The notes under the pieces were generated by a model. That model saw only the letters and a program-made list of their open reading frames with translations, was not told the DNA's origin and did not search any database. From IMG/VR virus record IMGVR_UViG_3300038825_000913, positions 1-45,652 of that record: a stretch of DNA of 45,652 nucleotides. One strand, 5' to 3'. This document shows positions 18,371-25,627 of this stretch, in pieces (position 1 is the stretch's first letter; each line of letters starts with the position of its first letter). The stretch comes from a virus. The position numbers and the translations under genes are program-made.

Positions 18371-19987
18371 TCATCTTCTTCCTGTAGTCATTAAATCTAA
18401 ATCAAACCCTGTAAAAGCAAAATCTTTGTTGTCTGAGGTAGTCAATTTGTAAGACAAATATCTACCGGCTGCCCTGGAGTCCATTTTGTGATCTGTAGAA
18501 GCATTAAAAGTTACGTTACTCTCATAGTTAGGCGAGTTGGCAATCAAATCGGCTGCACCGAAGTTAAACACAAAGTTTTTATCCTGGTTCGGTGTAGTTA
18601 CTTGAGGATATATCTTACTGATGATCTTGTAGCCACTTACTGGCACAAGTTCATCCATGTCTATCCCGGTTCTCTCTGCAAATGGTGCTTTAGTTGCTTC
18701 AGTATCTATAGCAAACGATAGTGAACCCTGGTCAGCAGAATCTAATCCATAGATTTTATCTGAGGTAATGCCATCGCTACTGTTGTTCTCACCGGCAAAC
18801 AATGTGTGTCTATCGAAGTTGGCTTGTTGTGAGAAATACGAACCACCAATAACATTGTATGCAGTAGACGTATTGGCATAAGTACCACTTGAGTTGACAT
18901 TGGCAGTTGTACCACAAGTAACATTAGGTAAATCCATAAAGGACCAGGTGTTATTCTTATAGTTAAATACGGCTGCTCTATTGCAGCGATCACTGTTACT
19001 GAATGCCACCATATCGTCACCACTAGGGTAACAAAAGTACACTTCTTCTAAGTCTGGTGACCAATGTACAAAACAACGGTCTATCTTTGAGTTATCCAGG
19101 CCACCAAAGATGTAATCTTTTGTTCTTTGATCACATATTGATTCTCTGGAGGTGCCATCGTGTACATAGATATCATCATTACCAAATACATAATGTTTAC
19201 TGTCTATTTCTACAACACAATTCTGATTGATAATACCGATGTCACTGAAGACTTTACGGAAGTTAAATATCAATGCACCACCCACAAATTCCATTAGGTA
19301 AACATCAGTCTTAGAATAAAGAATAAAGACAGTACCTAATACTGCACCATCGATTAATGGTGTCTTAATTTGAATGAGATCATTGAACCCGGCACTCTTG
19401 GTTGTATCGGTAGCATCCCAGGATCCTGGTATGGCATTTGCAGTTGTAATGTCACTCCAGCGAACCCTCGAAGAATAATTGGTAGAACTCTCTGTCATAT
19501 TTATGCCTAACAAAAAGTCACCGTATGACCTAAGAGACTTTGCTCTCCAATTGGAATCCCAATTAGTCAATGCTGCAAAGTTAGTACCACTATTGGCTCT
19601 ATAGGAAGGTACTTTGTCTTCTCTATTGATATAAATCATGTCTGCCAAAGTAGTAGACGTAAAAGGTAGGTCACTGGCACTCGTGGCACTTATGGAACCA
19701 GATCGATCTGTAAGGGAACCTGAAGAATACTCTTTGATGACGTAGGTATCACTGGCCACTATAACGGTGCTATGGCCTGACACTGGTTCTACACCATGTA
19801 GTAATCTTGGGTTTAAACTGAGTGAACCTAATACGGTTCTGAAGACAGGAGATCGAGTGATACTCCCTTCATCGAATCTAACATTCTTAGCTCGACTGTA
19901 TGCATTCGTTGGTAAGGCACTAGGATCAATGTCCGTTATAACACCAATGTCACCGAGTCCTCGGACCGGAAGTGTTTGTAGGGCCAT
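18371..19987 (-). CDS. Tail nozzle/stabilisation-type protein
   Basis: 538 aa. The start (GVITDIDPSALPTNAYSRAKNVRFDEGSITRSPVF) and the ending (GRYLSYKLTTSDNKDFAFTGFDLDLMTTGRR) are characteristic of tail proteins in podoviruses that form the beta-propeller nozzle or stabilisation protein (comparable to T7 gp12 or P22 gp10 by role). The middle is a series of beta-rich repeats (YVFGNDDIYVHDGTS, VYFCYPSG, NTWSFMDLPNV) consistent with propeller blades. It lies first among the large late genes, two bases after the repeat-containing tail gene. Role is by family pattern. Confidence 0.7.
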   Translation of the reverse strand: MALQTLPVRGLGDIGVITDIDPSALPTNAYSRAKNVRFDEGSITRSPVFRTVLGSLSLNPRLLHGVEPVSGHSTVIVASDTYVIKEYSSGSLTDRSGSISATSASDLPFTSTTLADMIYINREDKVPSYRANSGTNFAALTNWDSNWRAKSLRSYGDFLLGINMTESSTNYSSRVRWSDITTANAIPGSWDATDTTKSAGFNDLIQIKTPLIDGAVLGTVFILYSKTDVYLMEFVGGALIFNFRKVFSDIGIINQNCVVEIDSKHYVFGNDDIYVHDGTSRESICDQRTKDYIFGGLDNSKIDRCFVHWSPDLEEVYFCYPSGDDMVAFSNSDRCNRAAVFNYKNNTWSFMDLPNVTCGTTANVNSSGTYANTSTAYNVIGGSYFSQQANFDRHTLFAGENNSSDGITSDKIYGLDSADQGSLSFAIDTEATKAPFAERTGIDMDELVPVSGYKIISKIYPQVTTPNQDKNFVFNFGAADLIANSPNYESNVTFNASTDHKMDSRAAGRYLSYKLTTSDNKDFAFTGFDLDLMTTGRR

Positions 19988-19989
19988 CG

Positions 19990-20583
19990 TTAGATGCTAC
20001 CTGATGCTGTAATGTCACCAACAGTTGTCATTACACCTGCTGATGTTAACTTAAATTTCGCGGTGCCATCATAGAGGAATCTTAGGTCAGTACCTACCTG
20101 GTCAATGGTCCAGTTGCCTAAATCTAAGACACCCACATCTAATGTGCCATCGATATCGCCATTACCTGAGATGTCTAAAGTGGCTGCATCTATCTCACCA
20201 GTAATCGTAATGTTACGACCACCACTGATATCTTTGTTGCTATCGGCTACTATGGCTTTTGATGCAACTACAGTTCCGGCTGTACTGCCATCCAACAAAT
20301 TGATCTCAGCAGCCGTACTGGTGACTCCATCAAGTATATTGAGTTCAGCAGCAGTAGACGTAACACCGTCCAGGATATTGAGTTCTGCTGTTGAAGACGT
20401 AACTCCATCCAACAGATTTAACTCAGTGTGAGTCGATGTGATTGCACCAGATACATTAGGGAACGTGGCTAAAATTGTGGACTTTATGAGTCTATGATGG
20501 TTGTCCGACTCAGAGAGTGCATCGGTGGCTGCTGGATTAGAAGCGTTTAAGCCATTGATATATGTTGCTGACTCTAAAGCCAT
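19990..20583 (-). CDS. Small fibre-like tail protein with LNILDG repeats
   Basis: 197 aa. The N-terminus is MALESATYINGLNASNPAATDALSESDNHHRLIKSTI, a common start of small marine phage tail proteins (ADxxxHIRLIKxxL). Residues ~48-99 are four 13-residue units of the VTSTAAELNILDG type, followed by a beta-rich end. Its repeat is shared with the large fibre at the left edge. It lies immediately upstream of the nozzle gene. It is probably a short fibre or attachment protein; the class is fairly secure. Confidence 0.75.
   Translation of the reverse strand: MALESATYINGLNASNPAATDALSESDNHHRLIKSTILATFPNVSGAITSTHTELNLLDGVTSSTAELNILDGVTSTAAELNILDGVTSTAAEINLLDGSTAGTVVASKAIVADSNKDISGGRNITITGEIDAATLDISGNGDIDGTLDVGVLDLGNWTIDQVGTDLRFLYDGTAKFKLTSAGVMTTVGDITASGSI
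20287..20442 (-). repeat. Four tandem 39-bp units in the small tail gene
   Basis: Four 39-bp units each encode 13 residues of the type VTSTAAELNILDG. They are homologous in protein and partly in DNA to the three units at 989-1105. This gives two dispersed arrays in the same genome that could recombine. Confidence 0.85.
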
Positions 20584-20603
20584 TTGGGATTACCTCGTGA
20601 TGA

Positions 20604-20771
20604 TTATGTTTTGGTGAACTCAAACCATAGGTTCCAGATTAACCAGGATAGTCTTATGGTATGGAGTTTGTTTTTGTTTTTGCCGAATCTGGAGATACCG
20701 ATTTCTAACTCTGGGGTTACGTGGAAGTAACCATTGTCGAAGAAATCCTCTTCAAGTGTAATTCTGGGCAT
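20604..20771 (-). CDS. Small conserved-looking hypothetical protein
   Basis: A 55-aa frame from ATG 20771 to TAA 20604, with a textbook ribosome site AAGGAG six bases upstream. The protein starts MPRITLEEDFFDNGYFHVTP and ends with Trp-rich LSWLIWNLWFEFTKT. It is the first gene of the late operon, 20 bases before the fibre-like gene. The aromatic C-terminus could be amphipathic. No function is recognised. The strong ribosome site and clean frame support it as real. Confidence 0.7.
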   Translation of the reverse strand: MPRITLEEDFFDNGYFHVTPELEIGISRFGKNKNKLHTIRLSWLIWNLWFEFTKT

Positions 20772-21350
20772 GAGTGGCTCCTTGGGAAATTTTGGACTCT
20801 CTTTGACTGGATCACAACAACAACAACAAGCAAAAACTCTTTAACTCTTTTTTGAAGTCAACGAAGCCATTTTGCCAGGTAGGGTACTTTTTCCAGGAAT
20901 GAGTCTCAAAAAGTATAGCGATCCTCTGGAGTACCAGTGTTTAAGCCAAAGTATGTCAAAACGGATTCAATATCCGTTGCGAAAAAAGGAAATAAAAGGT
21001 GACTTCTGAGACATTAGGCTCGTTTTTATGGTAGCTCTGAAATTTATTGGTCTCAGAGGTCAACTTTTAAGTAAAAAAAGGGACTAAACATAGTCCTTAG
21101 AGCCACCACAGTCGCCATAGGAAGACGAACAATCCTATAGCTATCATGTGACTCAAGACTACTAATGAGAAACCCTCAGTGACCTATGTTGTTGGAGGAG
21201 TATCAACATACTTAAGTAGACAATAAACAACTATAGTTAGGAGATTAGGGAGTAATAGTTGTAGGTATAAACTAAAGTCAACTCATGTCACTCATGTTTA
21301 CCAATGTGTGAGTTGGTCACTGGTCGAGTGAGATCACCAGAGGAATATCT
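20772..21350 (-). other. Untranslated late leader region
   Basis: About 580 bases without a convincing gene, between the late promoter (start at ~21351) and the first late gene. It holds a terminator-like hairpin with a T7 tail (21073-21098). It also has an inverted repeat TCTGAGAC/GTCTCAGA around 21006-21058 and a 7-bp hairpin AACGGAT/ATCCGTT at 20960-20978. A 16-codon hydrophobic frame (21097-21147, MIAIGLFVFLWRLWWL) lacks a good ribosome site. The structures suggest an RNA leader or a boundary between early and late transcription. Confidence 0.5.
21073..21098 (-). terminator. Rho-independent-type terminator, early/late boundary
   Basis: On the minus strand, AAGGACTA and TAGTCCCTT form a stem around TGTT, followed directly by seven Ts. 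Reading leftward, it would stop host-type transcription coming from the replication genes. It is also ~255 bases downstream of the late phage promoter, so the phage polymerase must read through it, at least in part. Confidence 0.6.
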
Positions 21351-21370
21351 CTATAGGGTGTACACAAAAC
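21351..21370 (-). promoter_or_regulatory. Phage RNA polymerase promoter, late (P1)
   Basis: The plus strand has CTATAGGGTGTACACAAAAC, so the minus strand reads ...GTGTACACCCTATAG, with +1 expected at the G complementary to 21351. The end of the element matches the T7-class promoter pattern (CCCTATAG, compare CACTATAG). The same 18 bases occur before the polymerase gene and before the lysogeny genes. It is the only candidate promoter ahead of the virion genes. Confidence 0.8.
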
Positions 21371-21386
21371 ATTTGTCTTAAGTTTC

Positions 21387-21650
21387 TTATGTATCCTCAT
21401 GATTAGTCATGATGTTTCCATAGGCATCTTTTTGTATCTCTAATAGGTACTCAGGATTATCATAGGTCTTAAATCCTGGGCATAACATGAGTATTCTTTC
21501 TACAAACCTATTCCTTTTAAATATAGGTTTCTCTGTTGTTACTTGGTTCTCATAGTTGATCTTATCTCTCATGTATCTAGCGACATGAGCATCTCTAGCC
21601 AATGTAAACATATGGCAGCTTACTACTATGGTAAATATTGTAGTGTCCAT
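21387..21650 (-). CDS. Hypothetical protein, possibly membrane-associated
   Basis: 87 aa, last gene of the replication operon. The N-terminus (TTIFTIVVSCHMFTLARDAHVARYMRDKI) is hydrophobic enough for a weak signal-anchor. The rest is charged (NRFVERILMLCPGFKTYDNPEYLLEIQKDAYG). Its ATG overlaps the stop of the preceding gene (TAATG at 21650), which indicates translational coupling. It ends just before the late promoter. Function is not recognised. Confidence 0.65.
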   Translation of the reverse strand: MDTTIFTIVVSCHMFTLARDAHVARYMRDKINYENQVTTEKPIFKRNRFVERILMLCPGFKTYDNPEYLLEIQKDAYGNIMTNHEDT

Positions 21651-21919
21651 TAGATTCTCTCTTTGTTGTAATAGTGTTCTTCGGTTACACGTATGTATGT
21701 AGCTACAGTTCTTATGACTGCTTCGTGTGCTTGGGCAATGTCTTTGGTTGCTAATCCATAGTCTTCATTGCCTATTGCTGGATCAATTAATCTACTTAGA
21801 TAGATGAAGAGTGAACCAGCTAACAATGAGTCATCTATCTTTATGTGTGTCCTTCGTAATCCATATTTGTTTTGCCTGGTTTTCTTGGCACCACCAATTC
21901 TTTCCAGGTTTTTTATCAT
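21650..21919 (-). CDS. Hypothetical protein
   Basis: 89 aa, basic N-terminus (MIKNLERIGGAKKTRQNKYGLRR) followed by helical stretches (DDSLLAGSLFIYLSRLID and TKDIAQAHEAVIRTVATYIRVTEEHYY). It is soluble, with no motif recognised. It overlaps the DUF3310 gene by four bases at its start and the next gene by one base at its end, so it is embedded in the early/middle operon. Possible host-takeover or nucleotide-metabolism accessory; this is only context. Confidence 0.65.
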   Translation of the reverse strand: MIKNLERIGGAKKTRQNKYGLRRTHIKIDDSLLAGSLFIYLSRLIDPAIGNEDYGLATKDIAQAHEAVIRTVATYIRVTEEHYYNKERI

Positions 21920-22275
21920 GAGGATTTATCTCTAGGATCACGACCAAGGGCAAACTCAAGCATCCATATAGCTTTCTTAATGTTGTCATTGCGTGGTCCT
22001 TTCTTATGCATTCTCCAGATATACTTGAATGCATTTACCTCGGCCCACTTAACGACTTGATCTCGACCAAAAGCACTCACCATTGCATCAACAGCTTCTA
22101 TTCCACCTGATTTGTAATGGGTTGGATTGATGTTGTTAGATACATTAAGTATGTTTTGATCCCACTCTTCTTTACTTGGTAATGCTGAGTGTTCTTTTTG
22201 TAGCTTGGTCCATTTGTTTTCCTTAGTCTTCGCAGATAGCGCAGTAGACTGGAGGTTGCTGCTCTTCTTGGTCAT
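21916..22275 (-). CDS. DUF3310 protein (nucleotide-kinase-like domain of unknown role)
   Basis: 119 aa. Residues ~50-112 carry the DUF3310 signature: NPTHYKSGGIEAVDAM, then WAEVNAFKYIWRMHKKGPRNDNIKKAIWML. The domain is common in phage replication operons, often fused to or near nucleotide kinases, and its activity is not established. The N-terminal 45 residues are Lys/Ser-rich and overlap the upstream gene by 53 bases, so translation may start later. Family assignment is firm; function is unknown. Confidence 0.85.
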   Translation of the reverse strand: MTKKSSNLQSTALSAKTKENKWTKLQKEHSALPSKEEWDQNILNVSNNINPTHYKSGGIEAVDAMVSAFGRDQVVKWAEVNAFKYIWRMHKKGPRNDNIKKAIWMLEFALGRDPRDKSS

Positions 22276-22471
22276 TGCTCTGGTTCCTTATTGTTGTAGG
22301 GGTTTCTGCTGAAACTACCTTTATGTTTTTGTAGCCTTGTAAGTGCCACTCTTGGGTTGCTATGTAGTCTTCACACTCGATGATTGAACCAGTGAACATA
22401 TCCACTGATATCCAAGTTTGATCAGGTGTTATCTTTTGCCCGGTAACGGTGCACTGTCTTTCTCTTTTCAT
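22223..22471 (-). CDS. Small hypothetical protein with cysteine pairs
   Basis: 82 aa beginning MKRERQCTVTGQKITPDQTW and ending PPVYCAICED. One Cys near the start and a CxxC at the end could bind a metal ion, but the spacing is not a known finger. The 3' end overlaps the DUF3310 gene by 53 bases, and its start overlaps the stop of the gene at 22468 by four bases. Function is not recognised. Confidence 0.6.
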   Translation of the reverse strand: MKRERQCTVTGQKITPDQTWISVDMFTGSIIECEDYIATQEWHLQGYKNIKVVSAETPTTIRNQSNDQEEQQPPVYCAICED

Positions 22472-22662
22472 TTGTCAAATTGTCTCTGCTGCAATTTCTT
22501 TTGACTGACTAAACGTAGTTCTATTGCATAGTCAGAATCTTTCTTTGGTTTCTTTGTGAACTTATCCAGGACCATCAATCTTGCTACTCTTAAATTAGGT
22601 GCCTTGATAAGCATTTCTTCTGGTTGTTTTTGTGTGAGTTTGAATAGGTATCTAGGCATCAT
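22468..22662 (-). CDS. Small hypothetical protein
   Basis: 64 aa, basic: MMPRYLFKLTQKQPEEMLIKAPNLRVARLMVLDKF, then KKPKKDSDYAIELRLVSQKK. The first part has a beta-alpha look, suggesting a compact fold similar to small nucleic-acid-binding phage proteins, but no family is recognised. It overlaps the exonuclease gene end by four bases (22659-22662) and its downstream neighbour by four, consistent with coupling in the replication operon. Confidence 0.65.
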   Translation of the reverse strand: MMPRYLFKLTQKQPEEMLIKAPNLRVARLMVLDKFTKKPKKDSDYAIELRLVSQKKLQQRQFDK

Positions 22663-23423
22663 GGACTCCAGGGAATAACTTTTTCATTAGTAAAATCCCA
22701 ATCTGAGTAGCGACATATCCTGGCGCACCTTGCCTGGGCCAATAGGTCTTCTAATGTATAACCAGCTTTTAGATAGGCATTACGAACAAGCATCCAGTCT
22801 GGACGTTCACCTAGTATCTTCTTAGCTTTCACTGGCCCAACACCAACTAAACCTGGGTATCCATCAGTGGTATCTCCAGTCAGTGTTTGTATGTAGAAGT
22901 TTTCATCAGCTTCTTTTGCATGGATGGTAAACAGTTCGTCTTCACCTGGGCGATACAATTGTCCTGGTATGGTTTTCATATCTTTATCATCAGATACAAT
23001 GATGCGTTTACCTTTAGCATCCGGATCAGTGGCCAGGATACCCATGACATCATCAGCTTCTAGTGTGTCTTGAGTAATCGTGTTGTAGGTATCGTGGCAC
23101 CAGTCGATAAGTGCTTTATGCCCTACTGGTTTACGTGTTTTCTTACGACTACTTTTGTAAGGTTCGTATAGGGTTTTTCTGTAGTTATTCCTGGAAGATA
23201 AACACATATACACTGTATTTACATTCAGTTTTTCTTGGAACTCAGTTACCTGGTTAGTAAAGATTTCTTTTGCTGTCTTTAGGTCTGTAGACAGACTCCA
23301 GATATCGTCACCCCAATCGGTTTCATCTTCAGCAGCACTGGCTGCACGATAGAGGTATAAGTCAGCATCAATGAATAGTATCGGTGCTTTCGTATTCTCC
23401 ACAATGTTCTTCAAGTAAGCCAT
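22659..23423 (-). CDS. 5'-3' exonuclease (T7 gp6-like, FEN/PIN fold)
   Basis: 254 aa. It carries the acidic clusters of the 5' nuclease family: LFIDADLYLYRA (~16-27), a basic arch YKSSRKKTRKP (~89-99), LEADDVMGILAT, IVSDDKDMKTIPG, and the helix-hairpin-helix region TGDTTDGYPGLVGVGPVKAKKIL. Such enzymes remove RNA primers and degrade host DNA in T7. The ATG at 23423 has an AAAGGAGAGATTGT ribosome site. It follows the DNA polymerase region, as in T7-type genomes. Family is secure. Confidence 0.9.
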   Translation of the reverse strand: MAYLKNIVENTKAPILFIDADLYLYRAASAAEDETDWGDDIWSLSTDLKTAKEIFTNQVTEFQEKLNVNTVYMCLSSRNNYRKTLYEPYKSSRKKTRKPVGHKALIDWCHDTYNTITQDTLEADDVMGILATDPDAKGKRIIVSDDKDMKTIPGQLYRPGEDELFTIHAKEADENFYIQTLTGDTTDGYPGLVGVGPVKAKKILGERPDWMLVRNAYLKAGYTLEDLLAQARCARICRYSDWDFTNEKVIPWSP

Positions 23424-23805
23424 ACAATCTCTCCTTTAGGGAAATCCCTTCTGGTGTTATGGACCACTTGTTCGTCCATACCACGTCATCTACTTTTACT
23501 GTTATTAATCCTTCACTGGCACATATGGCTACGTGCAGTGCACCTTCTCTGGCGAATCTACCTTTGATACGAAATGGGTTTCTTTGTGCTCTATCTAAGA
23601 CAATGTAAAATGCCAACATGGTTTCAAAGCCATCGTAGTCTTTACCTTCAGTGCGTTTGATGCCAAGTTGATCCCAGGGAATACTCGCTTTCGAGGGGGA
23701 TTTGCAAGTTGTAAGTATTTCCTGCCAGTAATCCCATTTCTTTGCTGATTTGTCCGACACGTTCTGCGACTCCTTCCGATTTACAAGCAATCTGGATTTC
23801 GTCAT
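23368..23805 (-). CDS. Hypothetical protein overlapping polymerase and exonuclease genes (start uncertain)
   Basis: The full frame is 145 aa, but its first ~52 codons lie inside the DNA polymerase gene in another frame and its last ~18 inside the exonuclease gene. The clear part is FETMLAFYIVLDRAQRNPFRIKGRFAREGALHVAICASEGLITVKVDDVVWTNKW, an alpha-beta pattern, ending in a charged helix. The real start may be the ATG of TMLAF or a non-ATG codon after 23648; none has a good ribosome site. It fills an otherwise empty gap between two replication genes, so some product is likely. Confidence 0.5.
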   Translation of the reverse strand: MTKSRLLVNRKESQNVSDKSAKKWDYWQEILTTCKSPSKASIPWDQLGIKRTEGKDYDGFETMLAFYIVLDRAQRNPFRIKGRFAREGALHVAICASEGLITVKVDDVVWTNKWSITPEGISLKERLYGLLEEHCGEYESTDTIH

Positions 23806-25420
23806 GAATCCATCCGACTATGTATGCATCGTTATTAAGTTGTTGTTTGATTTGTTTATAGACCAGGTATAGCCATTGCTTACATAAGACTGCACCGGCA
23901 CTCTGTAATAGTTGTGAGAGTGCTTTGTGTTCTGATCTTATATAAAGTTTTCTTCGGTCTAATCCAAAGATGTAACCACGTTTGGCAGCACGTCTTACTT
24001 CTTCTCTTAGACGTTTGAATGCCGGTACGTTTTGATCGTATTGTTTTTTTAACCTGGATCCATCTTTAGCTGAACCACCTACGATCTCACCAATGATCTT
24101 ATTGCCACCACCATACATCGTGGCATAAAGCCAAGTCTTAGCCTGGCTACGTTCAATACCTAAAGCATTGGCATTGTAAGTATGGATATCACCTTCGAGT
24201 ATCTGCTTGGCATATTCACCGTTATCATAATGGTGTAAGAAGTGAGCAAGTAACCTAACTTCAAGACCACTCAAGTCACTACCTAAAAGTGTCCATCCAG
24301 TTGGCACTGTAAACAACTCACGACATTCCTTGCCATAAGGCAGCCTTGCAGAAGTCACCTGGCCCAGGTTTGGATTACGATGCGATGCGCGGCCTGACAC
24401 ACATCCATTAGGAATAATCGTGTGTCTTAGCTTGCCATCGTTATCACATAGTTTTAACCAGGCACTTCGACCTTCAGCTAACATGGCGATACGTTTTTGT
24501 ATCATGAATGACTCGGCCAGTTTTTTAGCTTCAGGGTATGGAAGTTTCTCTAATGTAGATTCATCAAGTTTAGGATCACCTGATGGACTAAATTGTGTTG
24601 GCTTCCAGTTGTATTTCTTTACCAGGCAATAGTGAATGTGTTTTCTACTGTTGGGATTGAACTCAACGACTTTTACTTTAGTAAATGGTTCGCCTTTAAC
24701 ATAGCCAAGTGTTTTGTTATTTACCTTGGGTATAAACTCAGTGTGTATTTCCCAAGGTTCAAACAGTTCACTCAATTCTTTATTTAGGTCTGCTCTTCGT
24801 TGTGACAATTTGCCATACAACTCACCAGCTTTTACTAAATCGAATGTCCATCCATTGTTACCAACTTCATGACAGACAGCAGCTAAGTTATGCTCCAGTT
24901 CAATGGAAGTTTCACTAAAGTCTTCTTTAGATAAATGTTTGTATAAGTCTGCTGTAAGTTGTGCATCCTGGTTACAATATGTGCCCATAGCATCGCTGTA
25001 GTTTTCCCATCCACCATCGTAATCATCTTTTAGATTAGACAGTCTCATACCCCAGGCTTTCAATGAGTGTGAGCCATAGAATCTCTTAAGAAAATCATCA
25101 GGTAATGACTGGTTCTTAAAGTCATCGTTGAATAGGTCTGCTTTGATTAACCTGGATAAAACCAGGGTATCTCTTACCTGGCCTGTTGGTTTAAATTCTG
25201 GATAAACTTTTTGTATAGCCGGAATGTCAAAACAAATGATGTTATGACCAATTATGGTTTTAGCTTCTTGTAGAAGTTGGAGTGCGTGTTCTATTTCTCT
25301 TGGTTCATGGTATAGAGTTGCTTTAGATTCTTCTGCATCTAAGTCAACAATAGATAGGCAATGTATCTTTGTTAGTTTATCTAATAGTCCATCACTTTCG
25401 AGATCGAATACAAGAGTCAC
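23648..25420 (-). CDS. DNA polymerase I family (T7 gp5-like)
   Basis: 590 aa. The N-terminal 3'-5' exonuclease domain shows FDLESDGLL (~4-12), IIGHNIICFDIPAI and YCNQDAQLTADLY. The polymerase domain shows motif A GSDLSGLEVRLLAHF, motif B RSQAKTWLYATMYGGGNKIIG, and motif C GWIHDEIQI (~539). The ending SLGSTWHQTH is typical of the family. Length is shorter than T7 gp5 (704 aa). It starts at GTG 25420, overlapping the TGA of the upstream small gene (GTGA), so translation is coupled; no upstream in-frame ATG fits better. Replicative enzyme of the phage. Confidence 0.95.
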   Translation of the reverse strand: MTLVFDLESDGLLDKLTKIHCLSIVDLDAEESKATLYHEPREIEHALQLLQEAKTIIGHNIICFDIPAIQKVYPEFKPTGQVRDTLVLSRLIKADLFNDDFKNQSLPDDFLKRFYGSHSLKAWGMRLSNLKDDYDGGWENYSDAMGTYCNQDAQLTADLYKHLSKEDFSETSIELEHNLAAVCHEVGNNGWTFDLVKAGELYGKLSQRRADLNKELSELFEPWEIHTEFIPKVNNKTLGYVKGEPFTKVKVVEFNPNSRKHIHYCLVKKYNWKPTQFSPSGDPKLDESTLEKLPYPEAKKLAESFMIQKRIAMLAEGRSAWLKLCDNDGKLRHTIIPNGCVSGRASHRNPNLGQVTSARLPYGKECRELFTVPTGWTLLGSDLSGLEVRLLAHFLHHYDNGEYAKQILEGDIHTYNANALGIERSQAKTWLYATMYGGGNKIIGEIVGGSAKDGSRLKKQYDQNVPAFKRLREEVRRAAKRGYIFGLDRRKLYIRSEHKALSQLLQSAGAVLCKQWLYLVYKQIKQQLNNDAYIVGWIHDEIQIACKSEGVAERVGQISKEMGLLAGNTYNLQIPLESEYSLGSTWHQTH

Positions 25421-25626
25421 TCCTCAGTCTCTACTGGTGAACCGTTAGCATCCCATCCAACTTTTCTATCGTATTTGGTTTTATCTTTATGCTCTTGAGT
25501 GACAGCGTGTTTTGGGGTTTTCTTTCTAACCTTAACTTTCTTTTTGTCACCAAAGATACGATCCCACTCTGATTCAAATTTCTCTTTGTCCTGGACTGGA
25601 CGGAAGTTATCGCCTTTTCCTACCAT
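25417..25626 (-). CDS. Small basic protein upstream of DNA polymerase
   Basis: 69 aa: MVGKGDNFRPVQDKEKFESEWDRIFG, then a Lys-rich middle (DKKKVKVRKKTPKHAV) and a hydrophilic tail. The NFRPV...DRIFG pattern is found in small uncharacterised proteins of many phages near replication genes. It overlaps the polymerase start (GTGA) and follows the methyltransferase frame by one base. It is probably soluble and may bind nucleic acid; no function is established. Confidence 0.75.
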   Translation of the reverse strand: MVGKGDNFRPVQDKEKFESEWDRIFGDKKKVKVRKKTPKHAVTQEHKDKTKYDRKVGWDANGSPVETEE

Positions 25627-25627
25627 G

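Noticed and set aside
21097-21147. 16-codon hydrophobic frame in the late leader
   Set aside because: No ribosome site, and its stop lies in the terminator stem; probably chance.
23648-25420. A shortened DNA polymerase lacking its exonuclease domain
   Set aside because: The DLESDG, GHNIICFD and YCNQDAQ motifs are present; the protein is simply compact.
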